From: Bacteroidetes bacterium QS_8_68_28
GTDB taxonomy: Bacteria > Bacteroidota > Rhodothermia > Rhodothermales > Salinibacteraceae
DNA length: 57,392 bases
NCBI GenBank assembly: GCA_003022485.1
Contig: PXTS01000036.1
Coordinates: 1 to 57,392 of the forward strand
Direction of reading: 5' to 3'
The position numbers and the translations under genes are program-made. Numbering within the stretch: position 1 is the first letter of the stretch; each line of letters begins with the position of its first letter. The notes under the pieces were generated by a model. That model worked only from the letters and a program-made list of their open reading frames with translations. It did no database searches and was not told where the DNA came from. This document shows positions 33,801 to 42,572 of the stretch, piece after piece.

Positions 33801-34922
33801 ATGCTTCACGAACTCCCCGTGCTCGACGATGGCGACCGCGCCCCCAGGGGCGACGAAGCTCCCGCACGGGGGGCGAAAAGGCCGCTGGAGGAGACGCCGC
33901 AGAACTTCGCGCTCGACCACGACCCGGCGCGCTCGGAGGCCGACGTGCTCACCGACGCCTTCGGGCGCGAGCACACCTACCTGCGCATCGCGCTGGTGGA
34001 GCGCTGCAACCTGCGCTGCCACTACTGCATGCCCGCCGACGGGCTCGACTGGACGCCCGATGAGGGGCTCCTGTCCGACGACGAAATCCTGCGCCTCGCG
34101 CGGCTTTTTGCCGGGGGCGGCGTCGAGAAAATCCGCCTCACCGGTGGAGAGCCGCTCCTGCGCCCCGGCGTGGCCGCGCTGGCCGAGCGCATCGGCGTGG
34201 TGGACGGCGTCGAGACGCTGGCGATGACGACCAACGGGCTGCTCCTTCCCAAAAACCTCGATGCGCTGGCGGAGGCGGGCATCGGAAAGCTCAACATCAG
34301 CCTCGACACGTTGCGCGCGGACCGCTTCGAGGAAATGACGCGACGGCCCGGCTTCTCGCTGGTGATGGAGGCTATCGACGCGGCTATCGACAACGGCTAC
34401 CGGCCCAAAATCAACTGCGTGGTGATGCGCGACACCAACGACGATGAGGTGATCGACTTCGTGCGCTTCACGCAGGATCGGCCCGTCGAGGTGCGTTTCA
34501 TCGAGTACATGCCCTTCGGTGGCAACGGCTGGCAGGACGACCGCCTCGTTCCCTTCCGCGAGCTACGGGGGCGGGTGAGAAAGGCGTTTCCCCGTCTCGA
34601 AGCTTGCGAGGACGGCCCACACGCCACGGCCCGCACCTACCGCGTGCCCGGCTTCGCGGGGCGCGTCGGCTTCATCGCCTCGATGACCGCGCCTTTTTGC
34701 GAGGGCTGCAATCGCCTGCGCCTCACCGCCGACGGGCATCTCAAGGTGTGCCTCTTTGGCCAGAAAGAAGTCAGCCTGCGCGATCCCCTGCGCGCCGGGG
34801 CCTCCGACGACGAACTGCGCGAGATCGTGAGCCGCGCGGTGGGGGGGAAGAAGGCCCGCCACGCGGGCATGTACAACATCGCCGACCGCAAGAACCGCCC
34901 GATGATCGCCATCGGCGGGTGA
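33801..34922 (+). CDS. moaA: GTP 3',8-cyclase MoaA
   Basis: This radical-SAM enzyme of molybdenum-cofactor synthesis converts GTP to 3',8-cyclo-GTP. The 373-residue product has the N-terminal CxxxCxxC cluster (Cys69, Cys73, Cys76 in CNLRCHYCMPADG), the TGGEPLLRPGV block, LDTLRADRFEEM, and a second C-terminal cluster CEGCNRLRLTADGHLKVCLF, ending in the conserved Gly-Gly. A polar N-terminal extension of about 45 residues precedes the usual start. No other moa/moe gene is visible; a broken xdhC lies upstream. The 162 bp before it contain only GC-rich sequence and a short CGGCAG/CTGCCG stem. Confidence 0.93.
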   Translation: MLHELPVLDDGDRAPRGDEAPARGAKRPLEETPQNFALDHDPARSEADVLTDAFGREHTYLRIALVERCNLRCHYCMPADGLDWTPDEGLLSDDEILRLARLFAGGGVEKIRLTGGEPLLRPGVAALAERIGVVDGVETLAMTTNGLLLPKNLDALAEAGIGKLNISLDTLRADRFEEMTRRPGFSLVMEAIDAAIDNGYRPKINCVVMRDTNDDEVIDFVRFTQDRPVEVRFIEYMPFGGNGWQDDRLVPFRELRGRVRKAFPRLEACEDGPHATARTYRVPGFAGRVGFIASMTAPFCEGCNRLRLTADGHLKVCLFGQKEVSLRDPLRAGASDDELREIVSRAVGGKKARHAGMYNIADRKNRPMIAIGG

Positions 34923-35034
34923 GGGGATTGATGATTTCGGATCGGGGATTTCGTTGCGCTGCGCGCGCGGCAAGGCGTGGTTTCGTTTTTGCCGCAACGC
35001 GCGCTTGCTTTTTTTCGACTTTCTCCCGCTTGTC

Positions 35035-35910
35035 GTGCTACATCGTTTTCGCCTGGGGATCGTCGCCCTCGCCCTCTTCGTCACCGCCAGTGGATGCTCG
35101 GGCAGCGCAAGCAACGCCATCACCGCCGACCAGCCCGTTGAGGCGCCGCCGACCTTCGACCACGGCCCCTACAACGCACTGCTGGCCGAGTACGTCAACG
35201 AGCGCGGCATGGTCGATTACGCGCGCTTGCAAGAAAATCAGGAGACGGCGCTGCGCCCGTACCTGCGAGCCCTTGCGCGCACCGACCCGTCGAACCTGAG
35301 CGAAGACGCGCGGCTGGCCTTTTGGGTCAACGCCTACAACGCCCTGGCGCTCAAGCTGATTGTGGAAAACTATCCGGTCGAGAGCATCCGCGACGTCAAG
35401 CCCAGCGGGCTGCCGTTCATCCCGAAGGTCAACAGTCCGTTCAAGCTCGAAGTCAGCGAGGTGGCCGGCAAAAAACGCACCCTCGACGAGATCGAGCACG
35501 ACATCATCCGAAAAGAATTTCCCGAGGAGCCGCGCATTCACGCGGCCGTCGTCTGCGCGGCGATGAGTTGCCCCGAGCTGCGGCAGGAGGCGTACACCGG
35601 CGCGCGTCTCGACGACCAGCTCGACGACCAGATGCGCATGTTCCTCCGCAATGAAAACAAAAACCGGATCCCCGCCGGGGAGAACCAGATCCGCCTCTCG
35701 AAAATCTTCGACTGGTACGGCGGTGACTTCGCGCAGGAAGGGACGTCGAAGCAAACCGCCGTCATGGACATGGCGGCCGGTTACTTCGAGGACGAGAGGG
35801 CCCGGAAGCTGCGGCGCGGAACCTACGATGTGTCGTATCTCGACTATGACTGGTCGCTCAACGAGCAGTCCGACGACGGCGGTGAAGGGCGCGTGGCGAG
35901 CGGGGAGTAA
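35035..35910 (+). CDS. DUF547 lipoprotein
   Basis: GTG 35035 opens a 291-residue product with a clear lipoprotein signal, LGIVALALFVTASGC. The DUF547 domain (about 55-250) follows with YVNERGMVDYARLQ, RLAFWVNAYNALALKLIVENYP, KKRTLDEIEHDIIRKEF, RIHAAVVCAAMSCPELR and FDWYGGDF. The domain is widespread and has no settled function, although a cysteine-protease-like fold is suggested for some relatives. The protein is probably outer-membrane or periplasm facing. A longer frame from TTG 34954 gives a poor signal. It is convergent with the next minus-strand lipoprotein gene. Confidence 0.8.
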   Translation: MLHRFRLGIVALALFVTASGCSGSASNAITADQPVEAPPTFDHGPYNALLAEYVNERGMVDYARLQENQETALRPYLRALARTDPSNLSEDARLAFWVNAYNALALKLIVENYPVESIRDVKPSGLPFIPKVNSPFKLEVSEVAGKKRTLDEIEHDIIRKEFPEEPRIHAAVVCAAMSCPELRQEAYTGARLDDQLDDQMRMFLRNENKNRIPAGENQIRLSKIFDWYGGDFAQEGTSKQTAVMDMAAGYFEDERARKLRRGTYDVSYLDYDWSLNEQSDDGGEGRVASGE

Positions 35911-35916
35911 CGGGAC

Positions 35917-36000
35917 TTCGGTGTTGGAGGATTGTGGCGCGCTGGTGCTGTAGGGCATCTCGTCAGCGACACGTCAACACTCGAACACTCCAACCCCGAA
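35917..36000. terminator. inverted repeat between convergent genes, possible bidirectional terminator
   Basis: TTCGGTGTTGGAG (35917-35929) and CTCCAACCCCGAA (35988-36000) pair at 12 of 13 positions with a 58-nt loop. They lie between the ends of the DUF547 gene (plus strand) and the minus-strand lipoprotein. No T-run follows, so termination is only inferred from position. Confidence 0.45.
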
Positions 36001-36002
36001 CA

Positions 36003-36461
36003 CTATTCGCCGGGCCAGCGCAGGACGAACGGCGTGCCGCCCTGCGGGTTGAGCAGCACGACCGTCGAGGCGTCCCCCAAGACCTTTGGCGGGACGGGCA
36101 GGCGCACCTCATCGAGGATGCGCGTCGAATCCTCGTCACCGCCGGCATCGTGGCGCAGCCACAGGCGCGCGGTGTCGCCCCGCGTGGCGTGGCCGAGGGT
36201 GAAGTCGTGCGTCTCCTCGCCGCCGGGATAGGCGACCGTCGCGGCGAGCGTGTCCCCGCGCAGGGCGGGCGGCTCTTCGGGGGCGGCCTCCGTCTGGCCC
36301 GTTAGGATTTCGTAGCCCGCGCCGAAGCGGGAGCCGCCGGGAGCCGCCTCGGGCTCGCTGCTGGAGGAACCGCACCCGACCGGCGCGAGGGCGGCCAGCG
36401 CCACCAGCAGCGGGCAAACACGCAGCAGGGCGCGGAGTGAAAGGTGAACGATCGAACGCAT
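36003..36461 (-). CDS. lipoprotein of unknown function
   Basis: The 152-residue product has a lipoprotein signal (about 10-30, VCPLLVALAALAPVGC, lipobox Cys about 30), then an acidic serine/proline region. A beta-rich segment follows with PPALRGDTLAATVAYPGGEETHDFTLG, GDTARLWLRHD and VPPKVLGDASTVVLLNPQGGTPFVLRW. The last part looks like a small beta-sandwich but no family name can be given. The end is next to the inverted repeat. The ATG at 36461 is a good start. Confidence 0.75.
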   Translation of the reverse strand: MRSIVHLSLRALLRVCPLLVALAALAPVGCGSSSSEPEAAPGGSRFGAGYEILTGQTEAAPEEPPALRGDTLAATVAYPGGEETHDFTLGHATRGDTARLWLRHDAGGDEDSTRILDEVRLPVPPKVLGDASTVVLLNPQGGTPFVLRWPGE

Positions 36462-36616
36462 GTCAGGTAATTTGCCAACGGTGAGGAGTCTGCAAAACAG
36501 CCCCGCCCGCGGCCCGGTGTCCTTGCAGGCGGCCCCCGCGCGGCGTTAAGATACGCAGGCGTGCGGTCTTCTTTCCTGCCTTCACGCCTCTACGCTCCCG
36601 CGCCCCTGCCTCTCGC

Positions 36617-38152
36617 ATGAGCCCCGACGAGTACGAACGCACCGAGCCGATCATCGGGCTGGAGGTGCATTGCCAGCTCCGCACCGAGGCGAAGCTCTTC
36701 AGCGCGGCCCCGGCGGAGGGGGCAAGCGGGGAGGCGGCGAACACTCGCACCGCGCCGCTGGATCTGGGCCACCCCGGCACGCTGCCGGTCGTGAACGAAA
36801 AAGCCGTCGAGCTGGCCCTCCGCCTGGCGAGCGTGACCGGCTGCCGCGTGGCCGAGCGCTCGACGTTCGCGCGCAAGCACTACTTTTATCCCGACCTGGC
36901 GAAAGGCTACCAGATCACCCAGCGGGCCGACCCGCTCTGCTACGACGGCCAGGTGGACGTGCCGGCCGACGCCGCTACCGAGGCTCCAACCGCCCGCCCC
37001 GACGGCCGGCCTCGCGCGCGCCCGGTGCGCATTCGGCGGCTGCATTTGGAAGAAGACGCTGCCAAGCTGGTCCATGAGGACGGCGCGACGAAGGCCGACT
37101 TCAACCGCGCGGGCGTGCCGCTCGTGGAGCTCGTTACTGAGCCGGACCTGCGCAGCCCGCGCGAGGCGGCGCTGTTTTTGAAAAAAATCCGCCGCCAAGT
37201 GCGCTACCTCGGCGTCTCGGACGGGCGCATGGAGGCCGGCTCGTTGCGCTGTGACGCCAACGTGTCGCTGCGCCGGCGCGGCGGCGGGGCGCTGGGCGGG
37301 CGCGTCGAAATCAAAAACCTCAACTCCTTTCGTCACCTCGAACGCGCCCTGCGCTACGAAGCGGCCCGCCAGGCGCGCCGGGTCGAGCGTGGCGCCGCCG
37401 TCGAGCCCGAAACGCGCCGCTGGGACGAAGACACCGAGAAGACGCGCCCCCTGCGCGACAAGGAAACTACGCTGGATTACCGCTATCTCCCCGAGCCGGA
37501 TCTACCGCCGCTGGTGGTGGACGAGGCCATGCTGAAAAACGTGCGCGCCTCCATGCCCGAGCGCCCCGGGGAGCGCAAGAAACGCTTCGTCGAAAACATC
37601 GGCCTGCCCGAGCGCGCCGCCGCGCTCCTGACCGAAGACCGCGCGCTGGCAGACTTTTACGAAGAGACCGTCAGCCGCCTTTACAAGCTCACCGGTGGGG
37701 GCAACACGCGCCGCCAGGCCGAGCGCGCCGCGCACTTCCTGCTCAACGAGGGCCGCCGCGTCCTCTCCGAGCAGGGTGTGCCTATCGACGCGCTCCCGGT
37801 GCGTCCCCAGCAGATGGCCGAGCTCGTCTACATGCTCCTCGAGGACGACCTGCCGGGTGCCCGCGCAGCGGCGGAGGTCTTCGAAGCGCTCTTGGCGGGC
37901 GAGGGCGACGACCCCGAGCAGATCGCGCGCGATAACGATCTGCTTCAGATTGGCGGCGGGCGCGAAGAACTGGCGCCTCTCGTGGAACGGACGCTCGAAC
38001 GCCACTCCAAGAACGTCCATCGCTACAAAAGCGGCAAGACAGAACTCATCCACTCCTTCGTCGGCGAGGTGCGCTCTGCCTTCGAGGAGGAGCACGAAGG
38101 CACGCCTGACCCCAAACTCATCCGCGAAATGATCGAGGAGCGCCTAAACTGA
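36617..38152 (+). CDS. gatB: Asp-tRNA(Asn)/Glu-tRNA(Gln) amidotransferase subunit B
   Basis: The 511-residue product catalyses transamidation of misacylated tRNA together with GatA and GatC, in organisms that lack GlnRS and/or AsnRS. The catalytic region starts EPIIGLEVHCQLRTEAKLF, then LPVVNEKAVELALRLA, HYFYPDLAKGYQITQ, LHLEEDAAKLVHE, ADFNRAGVPLVELVTEPDLRS, MEAGSLRCDANVSLR and EIKNLNSFRHLERAL. The C-terminal helical YqeY-like domain (about 370-510) carries GKTELIHSFVGEV. It is full length. gatA and gatC are not in the window. The leader upstream is C/T-rich. Confidence 0.95.
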   Translation: MSPDEYERTEPIIGLEVHCQLRTEAKLFSAAPAEGASGEAANTRTAPLDLGHPGTLPVVNEKAVELALRLASVTGCRVAERSTFARKHYFYPDLAKGYQITQRADPLCYDGQVDVPADAATEAPTARPDGRPRARPVRIRRLHLEEDAAKLVHEDGATKADFNRAGVPLVELVTEPDLRSPREAALFLKKIRRQVRYLGVSDGRMEAGSLRCDANVSLRRRGGGALGGRVEIKNLNSFRHLERALRYEAARQARRVERGAAVEPETRRWDEDTEKTRPLRDKETTLDYRYLPEPDLPPLVVDEAMLKNVRASMPERPGERKKRFVENIGLPERAAALLTEDRALADFYEETVSRLYKLTGGGNTRRQAERAAHFLLNEGRRVLSEQGVPIDALPVRPQQMAELVYMLLEDDLPGARAAAEVFEALLAGEGDDPEQIARDNDLLQIGGGREELAPLVERTLERHSKNVHRYKSGKTELIHSFVGEVRSAFEEEHEGTPDPKLIREMIEERLN

Positions 38153-38264
38153 TTTTGTGGGTGGTGCGGGGAGCGATGGGCGAGAAGCGAAGAATTGGTC
38201 GCTTCGGCTGCTTGATCCGCCAAGCATCCAGCCCAACCCCAGAACCCCGAACTCGAAACCGCCT

Positions 38265-38867
38265 ATGACTGCTACCGAACGCCCGCTTCGCTACCTGGCC
38301 GTTCTGGCCAAAAACACGCTCGTCTACATCAAGAACTTCATCGAAGACCGCGACGTGGCGTCGATCATGCCGTCGTCGCCATTTCTGGTGCGGCGGATGG
38401 TCGAGAAAATGGACCTGGGCACAGGCCGCGTGGTCGTCGAGTACGGCCCGGCGACGGGCGTTTTCAGCCGGTCCATTCTTCGAGAAATGGGACCGGAGGG
38501 GCAGCTCATCCTCATCGAGACGAACGCCGACTTCGTGCGCCGTCTGCGCGAGCAGTTTGGAAACGATCCGCGCGTGGAGATTTTCGAAAAGCCGGCGCAG
38601 GACGTGGCGCGCCTTCTCCAGCAGGCCGGCGCGAAAAAAGCCGATTACGTCTTGAGCGGCATTCCGTTTTCGTTTCTGAGCGCGGAGGAGAGCCACGCGC
38701 TCATCGAGGCCACGCGCGAGGCGCTCGTGCCCGGTGGCGCGTTTCTCGTCTACCAGCATCGCGACCACATGAGACGGCTCCTGCCGCAACACTTCGACCA
38801 CATCGAAGAGGGGTACGAACTGTTCAACGTCCCGCCGATGCACACGTACGCCGCGCGGACGGCGTGA
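38265..38867 (+). CDS. class I SAM methyltransferase, PmtA-like
   Basis: The 200-residue product has the SAM motif EYGPATGVFSRSIL (about 64-77) and a GQLILIETNADFVRRL acidic pair, followed by YVLSGIPFSFLS, a motif (Pro-Phe) used by phospholipid N-methyltransferases and related KsgA-like enzymes. PmtA-type enzymes turn phosphatidylethanolamine into phosphatidylcholine precursors, but an rRNA or protein substrate cannot be excluded. The first 40 residues include the basic hydrophobic AVLAKNTLVYIKNFIEDRDV, which could touch the membrane. The ATG was chosen at 38265 after a spacer with a G-rich half (38157-38190) and a C-rich half (38222-38262). Confidence 0.8.
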   Translation: MTATERPLRYLAVLAKNTLVYIKNFIEDRDVASIMPSSPFLVRRMVEKMDLGTGRVVVEYGPATGVFSRSILREMGPEGQLILIETNADFVRRLREQFGNDPRVEIFEKPAQDVARLLQQAGAKKADYVLSGIPFSFLSAEESHALIEATREALVPGGAFLVYQHRDHMRRLLPQHFDHIEEGYELFNVPPMHTYAARTA

Positions 38868-38882
38868 GTGCGGCGGTGTACA

Positions 38883-38922
38883 GGCGTTGCGGTGTCGTAG
38901 TGCTCCCCGATTCCGCAACGCC
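38883..38922 (+). repeat. perfect 10-bp hairpin upstream of tpiA
   Basis: GGCGTTGCGG (38883-38892) and CCGCAACGCC (38913-38922) are exact reverse complements with a 20-nt loop. Outside it, GGTGTACAG (about 38874) pairs with CTGTAACACC (about 38937). The stem lies 41 bp before the tpiA ATG and directly after the methyltransferase gene. It may attenuate or stabilise the tpiA leader. Confidence 0.6.
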
Positions 38923-38962
38923 CCGCCCCTCGAACACTGTAACACCACAATCCCCTAACACG

Positions 38963-39721
38963 ATGTTAATTGCCGGAAACTGGAAGATGCACTGCGCTGC
39001 CCCCCCGAAGGCGCGCGAACTGGCCGGCGGCGTGGCCGAAGTCGCCAGCGAGCCAGGTGTGCAGGTGGCCGTATGCCCACCGTTTACCGGGCTGTCTGCC
39101 GCTGCCGAAGCGCTCGACGGATCGCCCGTGCACTTGGGGGCGCAGAACATGCACGCTGAGAGTGAGGGCGCCTTCACCGGCGAGGTGCCCGCCGGGGCGC
39201 TCCGCGCGCTTGACTGTCGCTACGTCATTCTGGGCCACAGCGAGCGGCGCCAGTACTACGGCGAGACCGACGAAGCCGTCGCCGAGAAGGCTGAGAAAGC
39301 GCTCGCCTCAGAGCTCGTGCCCATCGTGTGCGTGGGCGAGTCGCTCTCCGAGCGTGAGGCCGGCCGCGCGCAGGAGGTCGTGGGGCGCCAGGTGGAGACG
39401 GCGCTGGGCGGGCTCTCGCTGGGCGACCCGTCGCGCCTGGTGGTGGCCTACGAACCGATCTGGGCCATCGGCACCGGCGAGAGCGCCGCCCCCGAGCAGG
39501 CGCAGGAGATGCACGCCTTCGTCCGCGAGACGCTCGAAGGGCAGCACGGCGAGGCCGTCGGCGGGGCCGTGCAACTGCTCTACGGCGGCTCGATGAAGCC
39601 GCACAACGCCGAGGCGCTCCTTTCCCAGCCCGACCTGGACGGCGGCCTCATCGGCAGCGCGAGCCTGGAGGCGGGCTCCTTCGCTGAGATCGTGGCCGTG
39701 GCCGAAGAAGTGGCGGCGTAG
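38963..39721 (+). CDS. tpiA: triosephosphate isomerase
   Basis: The 252-residue enzyme interconverts dihydroxyacetone phosphate and glyceraldehyde 3-phosphate. The catalytic residues are in the usual places: Lys8 in NWKM, His92 in LGHSERR and Glu164 in AYEPIWAIGTG. The phosphate loop LLYGGSMKPHNA and the late GGLIGSASLE are complete. ATG 38963 was selected because it starts MLIAGNWKMH; the frame upstream (from 38864) has no family match. A dimer-size single domain is expected. It follows the methyltransferase gene by 95 bp, with the hairpin between. Confidence 0.95.
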   Translation: MLIAGNWKMHCAAPPKARELAGGVAEVASEPGVQVAVCPPFTGLSAAAEALDGSPVHLGAQNMHAESEGAFTGEVPAGALRALDCRYVILGHSERRQYYGETDEAVAEKAEKALASELVPIVCVGESLSEREAGRAQEVVGRQVETALGGLSLGDPSRLVVAYEPIWAIGTGESAAPEQAQEMHAFVRETLEGQHGEAVGGAVQLLYGGSMKPHNAEALLSQPDLDGGLIGSASLEAGSFAEIVAVAEEVAA

Positions 39722-39890
39722 CGGGGCTACGCGACCGGTAGCAGTGGCGCCGGCGTTGCTCGCAGGGACTTCCCACTGCATCCTCTTGGGCAACGCGGTC
39801 ATCACCGCCGCGCTCCTGGCGCTTTTTCAGTACGCTTCGTGAAGAGCGGTCCCGCAGCGACTGGGGCTCCGCCGTCGCCAGTGGACCGGC

Positions 39891-39920
39891 CACGGTCCAA
39901 ATCCGCACGGTCCAAATCCG
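39891..39920 (+). repeat. perfect 15-bp tandem duplication
   Basis: CACGGTCCAAATCCG occurs at 39891-39905 and 39906-39920, in the tpiA-hemA spacer, about 100 bp before the hemA start. I see no gene in this spacer (39722-40020). Confidence 0.9.
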
Positions 39921-40020
39921 CATGGATTTTTCCCGATTTCACCCCTCGCGCGCGAACGCGATGTAAAGACAGCGGTACGCTGCAGTGAAGTATTTCTACC
40001 CGCCCGCCTGCGAGTGCGTC

Positions 40021-41568
40021 GTGCAGTCCACCTTCTACGCTTTCGGTCTGAACCACCGAACCGCTTCCGTCGCCGCGAGCGAAGCGTTCGCGCTGGGGGA
40101 GGCCGCGCAAGAGCGCGTGCACGCGGCCTTCCGCGCCGAGGCGGCGCCCCCTGATGAGGAGGGGGGGGCCGAGCTGGTGCTGCTTTCCACGTGCAACCGC
40201 ACCGAGGCGTACTGCTACGGCACTGAGGCGGACGTGGAGCGCCTCCAGGCGCTCCTGGCATGTGAGGCGGGGCAGGACTGGTCGGGCGCGGAGCAGACCT
40301 TCCGCCGCACCGATGAAGCGGCCGTGCGCCACGTCCTGGAGGTGGCGGCAGGACTGCGCTCTTTGGTGCCCGGCGACGCGCAGATCCTCGCGCAGGTAAA
40401 GACGGCCTACCGGCGCGCGGTCGAGGCCGACGCGGTCGGGATGGTGGGGCACCGCCTGATGCACACGGCCTTCCGCGCGGCCAAGCGCGTGAAAGGAGAG
40501 ACGCGCCTCGCCAGCGGCGCGGCCTCCGTCTCAACCGCCGCCGTGGCGCTGGCGGAGGACTTCTTTCAGAAGCGCCATTTTCAGAGTCGCCCTCCCGAGG
40601 GGCCGCCGGGACGGCGCGCGCTGCTGGTAGGGGCGGGCAAGATGGGGCGCCTGGCCCTCCAAGCGCTGACCGACCGCTCAGGGAAGACGCCCGCGCAGGT
40701 TGCGGTGACGAACCGCTCCGAGGAGCGCGCTGAGGAGACCGCCCGCGCCTTCGGGGCCGAGAGGGTGCCGTGGAACAAGCGTCACGCCGCCGCCGCTCGC
40801 GCGGATGTGGTCGTCGTGGCCACCGGGGCCGAGGAGCCGACGCTTCGCGCGGGGGCGCTCCCGGAGCGCCCGCCTGCCGCCGCCGCCCCCACGCTGGTGG
40901 TCGACATCGCCCGCCCGCGCAACGCCGACCCGGCCATCGCGGGGCGGTCCGGCTACGCCCTGCGCGACATGGATGACCTCCAGGACTGGGTCGCGGAAGC
41001 GCAGGACGCCCGCCGCGAGGCGCTTCCCGAAGCGGAGGCGATCTGCCGGGAGGAAGGCGAGGAGTTCGTCTCGTGGGTGTTTCATCAGGAGGCCATGCAG
41101 CCGGCCATCGCGGCGATTCGCTCGACCTTTGAGGGGATCCGCCGGCAGGAGATCGAGCGTCACGCCCACCGTTTTGCGGAGACGGACGCTGAGGAACTGG
41201 AGCGTCTGACGCAGTCGATTCTGCAGAAGCTCCTGGCGGTGCCCATCGTGCAGCTGAAAGGCATGGGGGCCGGGTCGATGAAGTTCGCGAAGGGCATCCG
41301 GCTGCTGCGGGCGCTCTTCTCTCGCTCCGACTGCGAAGAGAATGAAGAAGAGGCGACGGTCCTGCCCGAGGGGCATTCGCCCGCGACAGGGGAAAAACGT
41401 CCCGTGGACGCCCCGGCGCGCTGCCCGTTCGAGACGCACACAGGGGGCGAAGACGGTCCCTCTGCCCGTACGCTCCGCAACGCGCAGTCGCTGCTCGATG
41501 CGCTGGGCAATCCGGCTGTGCCGTCCGGTGAGGAAGCGCCGGTTTCGGAGGAGGCGCCGCGCGCATGA
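40021..41568 (+). CDS. hemA: glutamyl-tRNA reductase
   Basis: This is the first committed enzyme of the C5 pathway to haem. It reduces glutamyl-tRNA with NADPH to glutamate-1-semialdehyde. The 515-residue product has catalytic Cys58 in LLSTCNRTEAYC, FGLNHRTA at the start, LVPGDAQILAQVKTAYRRA (a GEPQI-type motif here GDAQI) and the NADPH-binding VGAGKMGRLALQAL. After about residue 430 it has an acidic, low-complexity extension that ordinary 420-residue members lack. GTG 40021 was preferred to GTG 39985 by alignment with the usual start. It overlaps hemC by ATGA. Confidence 0.93.
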   Translation: MQSTFYAFGLNHRTASVAASEAFALGEAAQERVHAAFRAEAAPPDEEGGAELVLLSTCNRTEAYCYGTEADVERLQALLACEAGQDWSGAEQTFRRTDEAAVRHVLEVAAGLRSLVPGDAQILAQVKTAYRRAVEADAVGMVGHRLMHTAFRAAKRVKGETRLASGAASVSTAAVALAEDFFQKRHFQSRPPEGPPGRRALLVGAGKMGRLALQALTDRSGKTPAQVAVTNRSEERAEETARAFGAERVPWNKRHAAAARADVVVVATGAEEPTLRAGALPERPPAAAAPTLVVDIARPRNADPAIAGRSGYALRDMDDLQDWVAEAQDARREALPEAEAICREEGEEFVSWVFHQEAMQPAIAAIRSTFEGIRRQEIERHAHRFAETDAEELERLTQSILQKLLAVPIVQLKGMGAGSMKFAKGIRLLRALFSRSDCEENEEEATVLPEGHSPATGEKRPVDAPARCPFETHTGGEDGPSARTLRNAQSLLDALGNPAVPSGEEAPVSEEAPRA

Positions 41569-42545
41569 GCTCCACGGGCGCCTGCGCTTCCGAAGAAGCC
41601 TCGCCGCTGGTGCTGGGGACGCGCGGCAGCCGGCTTGCGCTGTGGCAAGCGCGCCGCGTCAAAGAGCAGCTCGAGGCCGGCGGCCATGCAGCCCGGCTGC
41701 GCGAAATCACGACCACCGGCGACCGCCGCCAGGACGCGCCCCTCTCCGAACTGAACGACGAGGCGGTCTTTACCAAAGAACTCGACCGCGCGCTTCTGGA
41801 TGGAGGGATTCACCTCGCGGTCCACTCCCTCAAAGACCTGCCCTCGCACGTGCCCGAGGGGATCACGCTCGCCGCCGTGAGCGCGCGCGCCTCGCCGCTC
41901 GACGCCTTCGTGGCGCACCCGTCCTTCGAGGGAAAACTGAAAGACCTGCCCGAGGGAGCCACGCTGGCGACCGCCTCGCTGCGCCGCCGCGCCCAGCTCA
42001 AGGCATGGCGGCCCGACCTGGAGGTCGCCCCGGTGCGCGGCAACGTAGATACGCGCCTCCAAAAGCTGGCGCATTCCGACTGGCACGGGATGGTGCTGGC
42101 CGTGGCGGGCCTGCGCCGCATGGGCCTGGCCGAGCACATCCGCGAGAAAATCGCGCCGCGCGTGATGGTACCGGCGGTGGGCCAGGGCGCCCTCGGCATC
42201 GCCTGCGCGAGCGAAAACGACGCCCTGCGCTCCGCGTTGCGCCGCACGCTTCACGACGAACGGGCCGGCACATGCGCCGCCGCCGAGCGCGCCTTCATGA
42301 AGGCTGTGGGCGGAGGCTGCCAGGTGCCCACCGGCGCCTACGCGCGGTTTCCGGGAAACGGCGACGCGAGAAGTGGGCGGCTCCTCCTCAGCGGCTGCAT
42401 CGCGGGGCTGGATGGGGAGCCGCTCCTGCGCGAGGAGCGCACCACGCGTCCCGAGGATGCCGAGGCCACCGGACGCGCCCTCGCCGAGGCCCTGTTGGAA
42501 CAGGGCGGGCGCGAAGTCCTGAACGAGATCCGCCCCTACGAGTGA
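41565..42545 (+). CDS. hemC: porphobilinogen deaminase (hydroxymethylbilane synthase)
   Basis: The 326-residue enzyme joins four porphobilinogens into hydroxymethylbilane. It has LGTRGSRLALWQA (17-29), KDLP with catalytic Asp91 in AVHSLKDLPS, TASLRRRAQL, VRGNVDTRLQKL and the dipyrromethane-cofactor Cys252 in GGGCQVPTGAYA. Its ATG overlaps the hemA stop (ATGA, 41565-41568), so the two are translationally coupled. The stop codon lies in a 12-bp repeat shared with the hemD leader. Confidence 0.95.
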   Translation: MSSTGACASEEASPLVLGTRGSRLALWQARRVKEQLEAGGHAARLREITTTGDRRQDAPLSELNDEAVFTKELDRALLDGGIHLAVHSLKDLPSHVPEGITLAAVSARASPLDAFVAHPSFEGKLKDLPEGATLATASLRRRAQLKAWRPDLEVAPVRGNVDTRLQKLAHSDWHGMVLAVAGLRRMGLAEHIREKIAPRVMVPAVGQGALGIACASENDALRSALRRTLHDERAGTCAAAERAFMKAVGGGCQVPTGAYARFPGNGDARSGRLLLSGCIAGLDGEPLLREERTTRPEDAEATGRALAEALLEQGGREVLNEIRPYE

Positions 42546-42569
42546 AACGCTCCCGTGCGAGTGAAACGC
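42539..42569 (+). repeat. 12-bp direct repeat at the hemC stop
   Basis: CGAGTGAAACGC occurs at 42539-42550 (containing the hemC TGA) and again at 42558-42569, period 19, just before the hemD ATG at 42573. Confidence 0.8.
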
Positions 42570-42572
42570 CTC

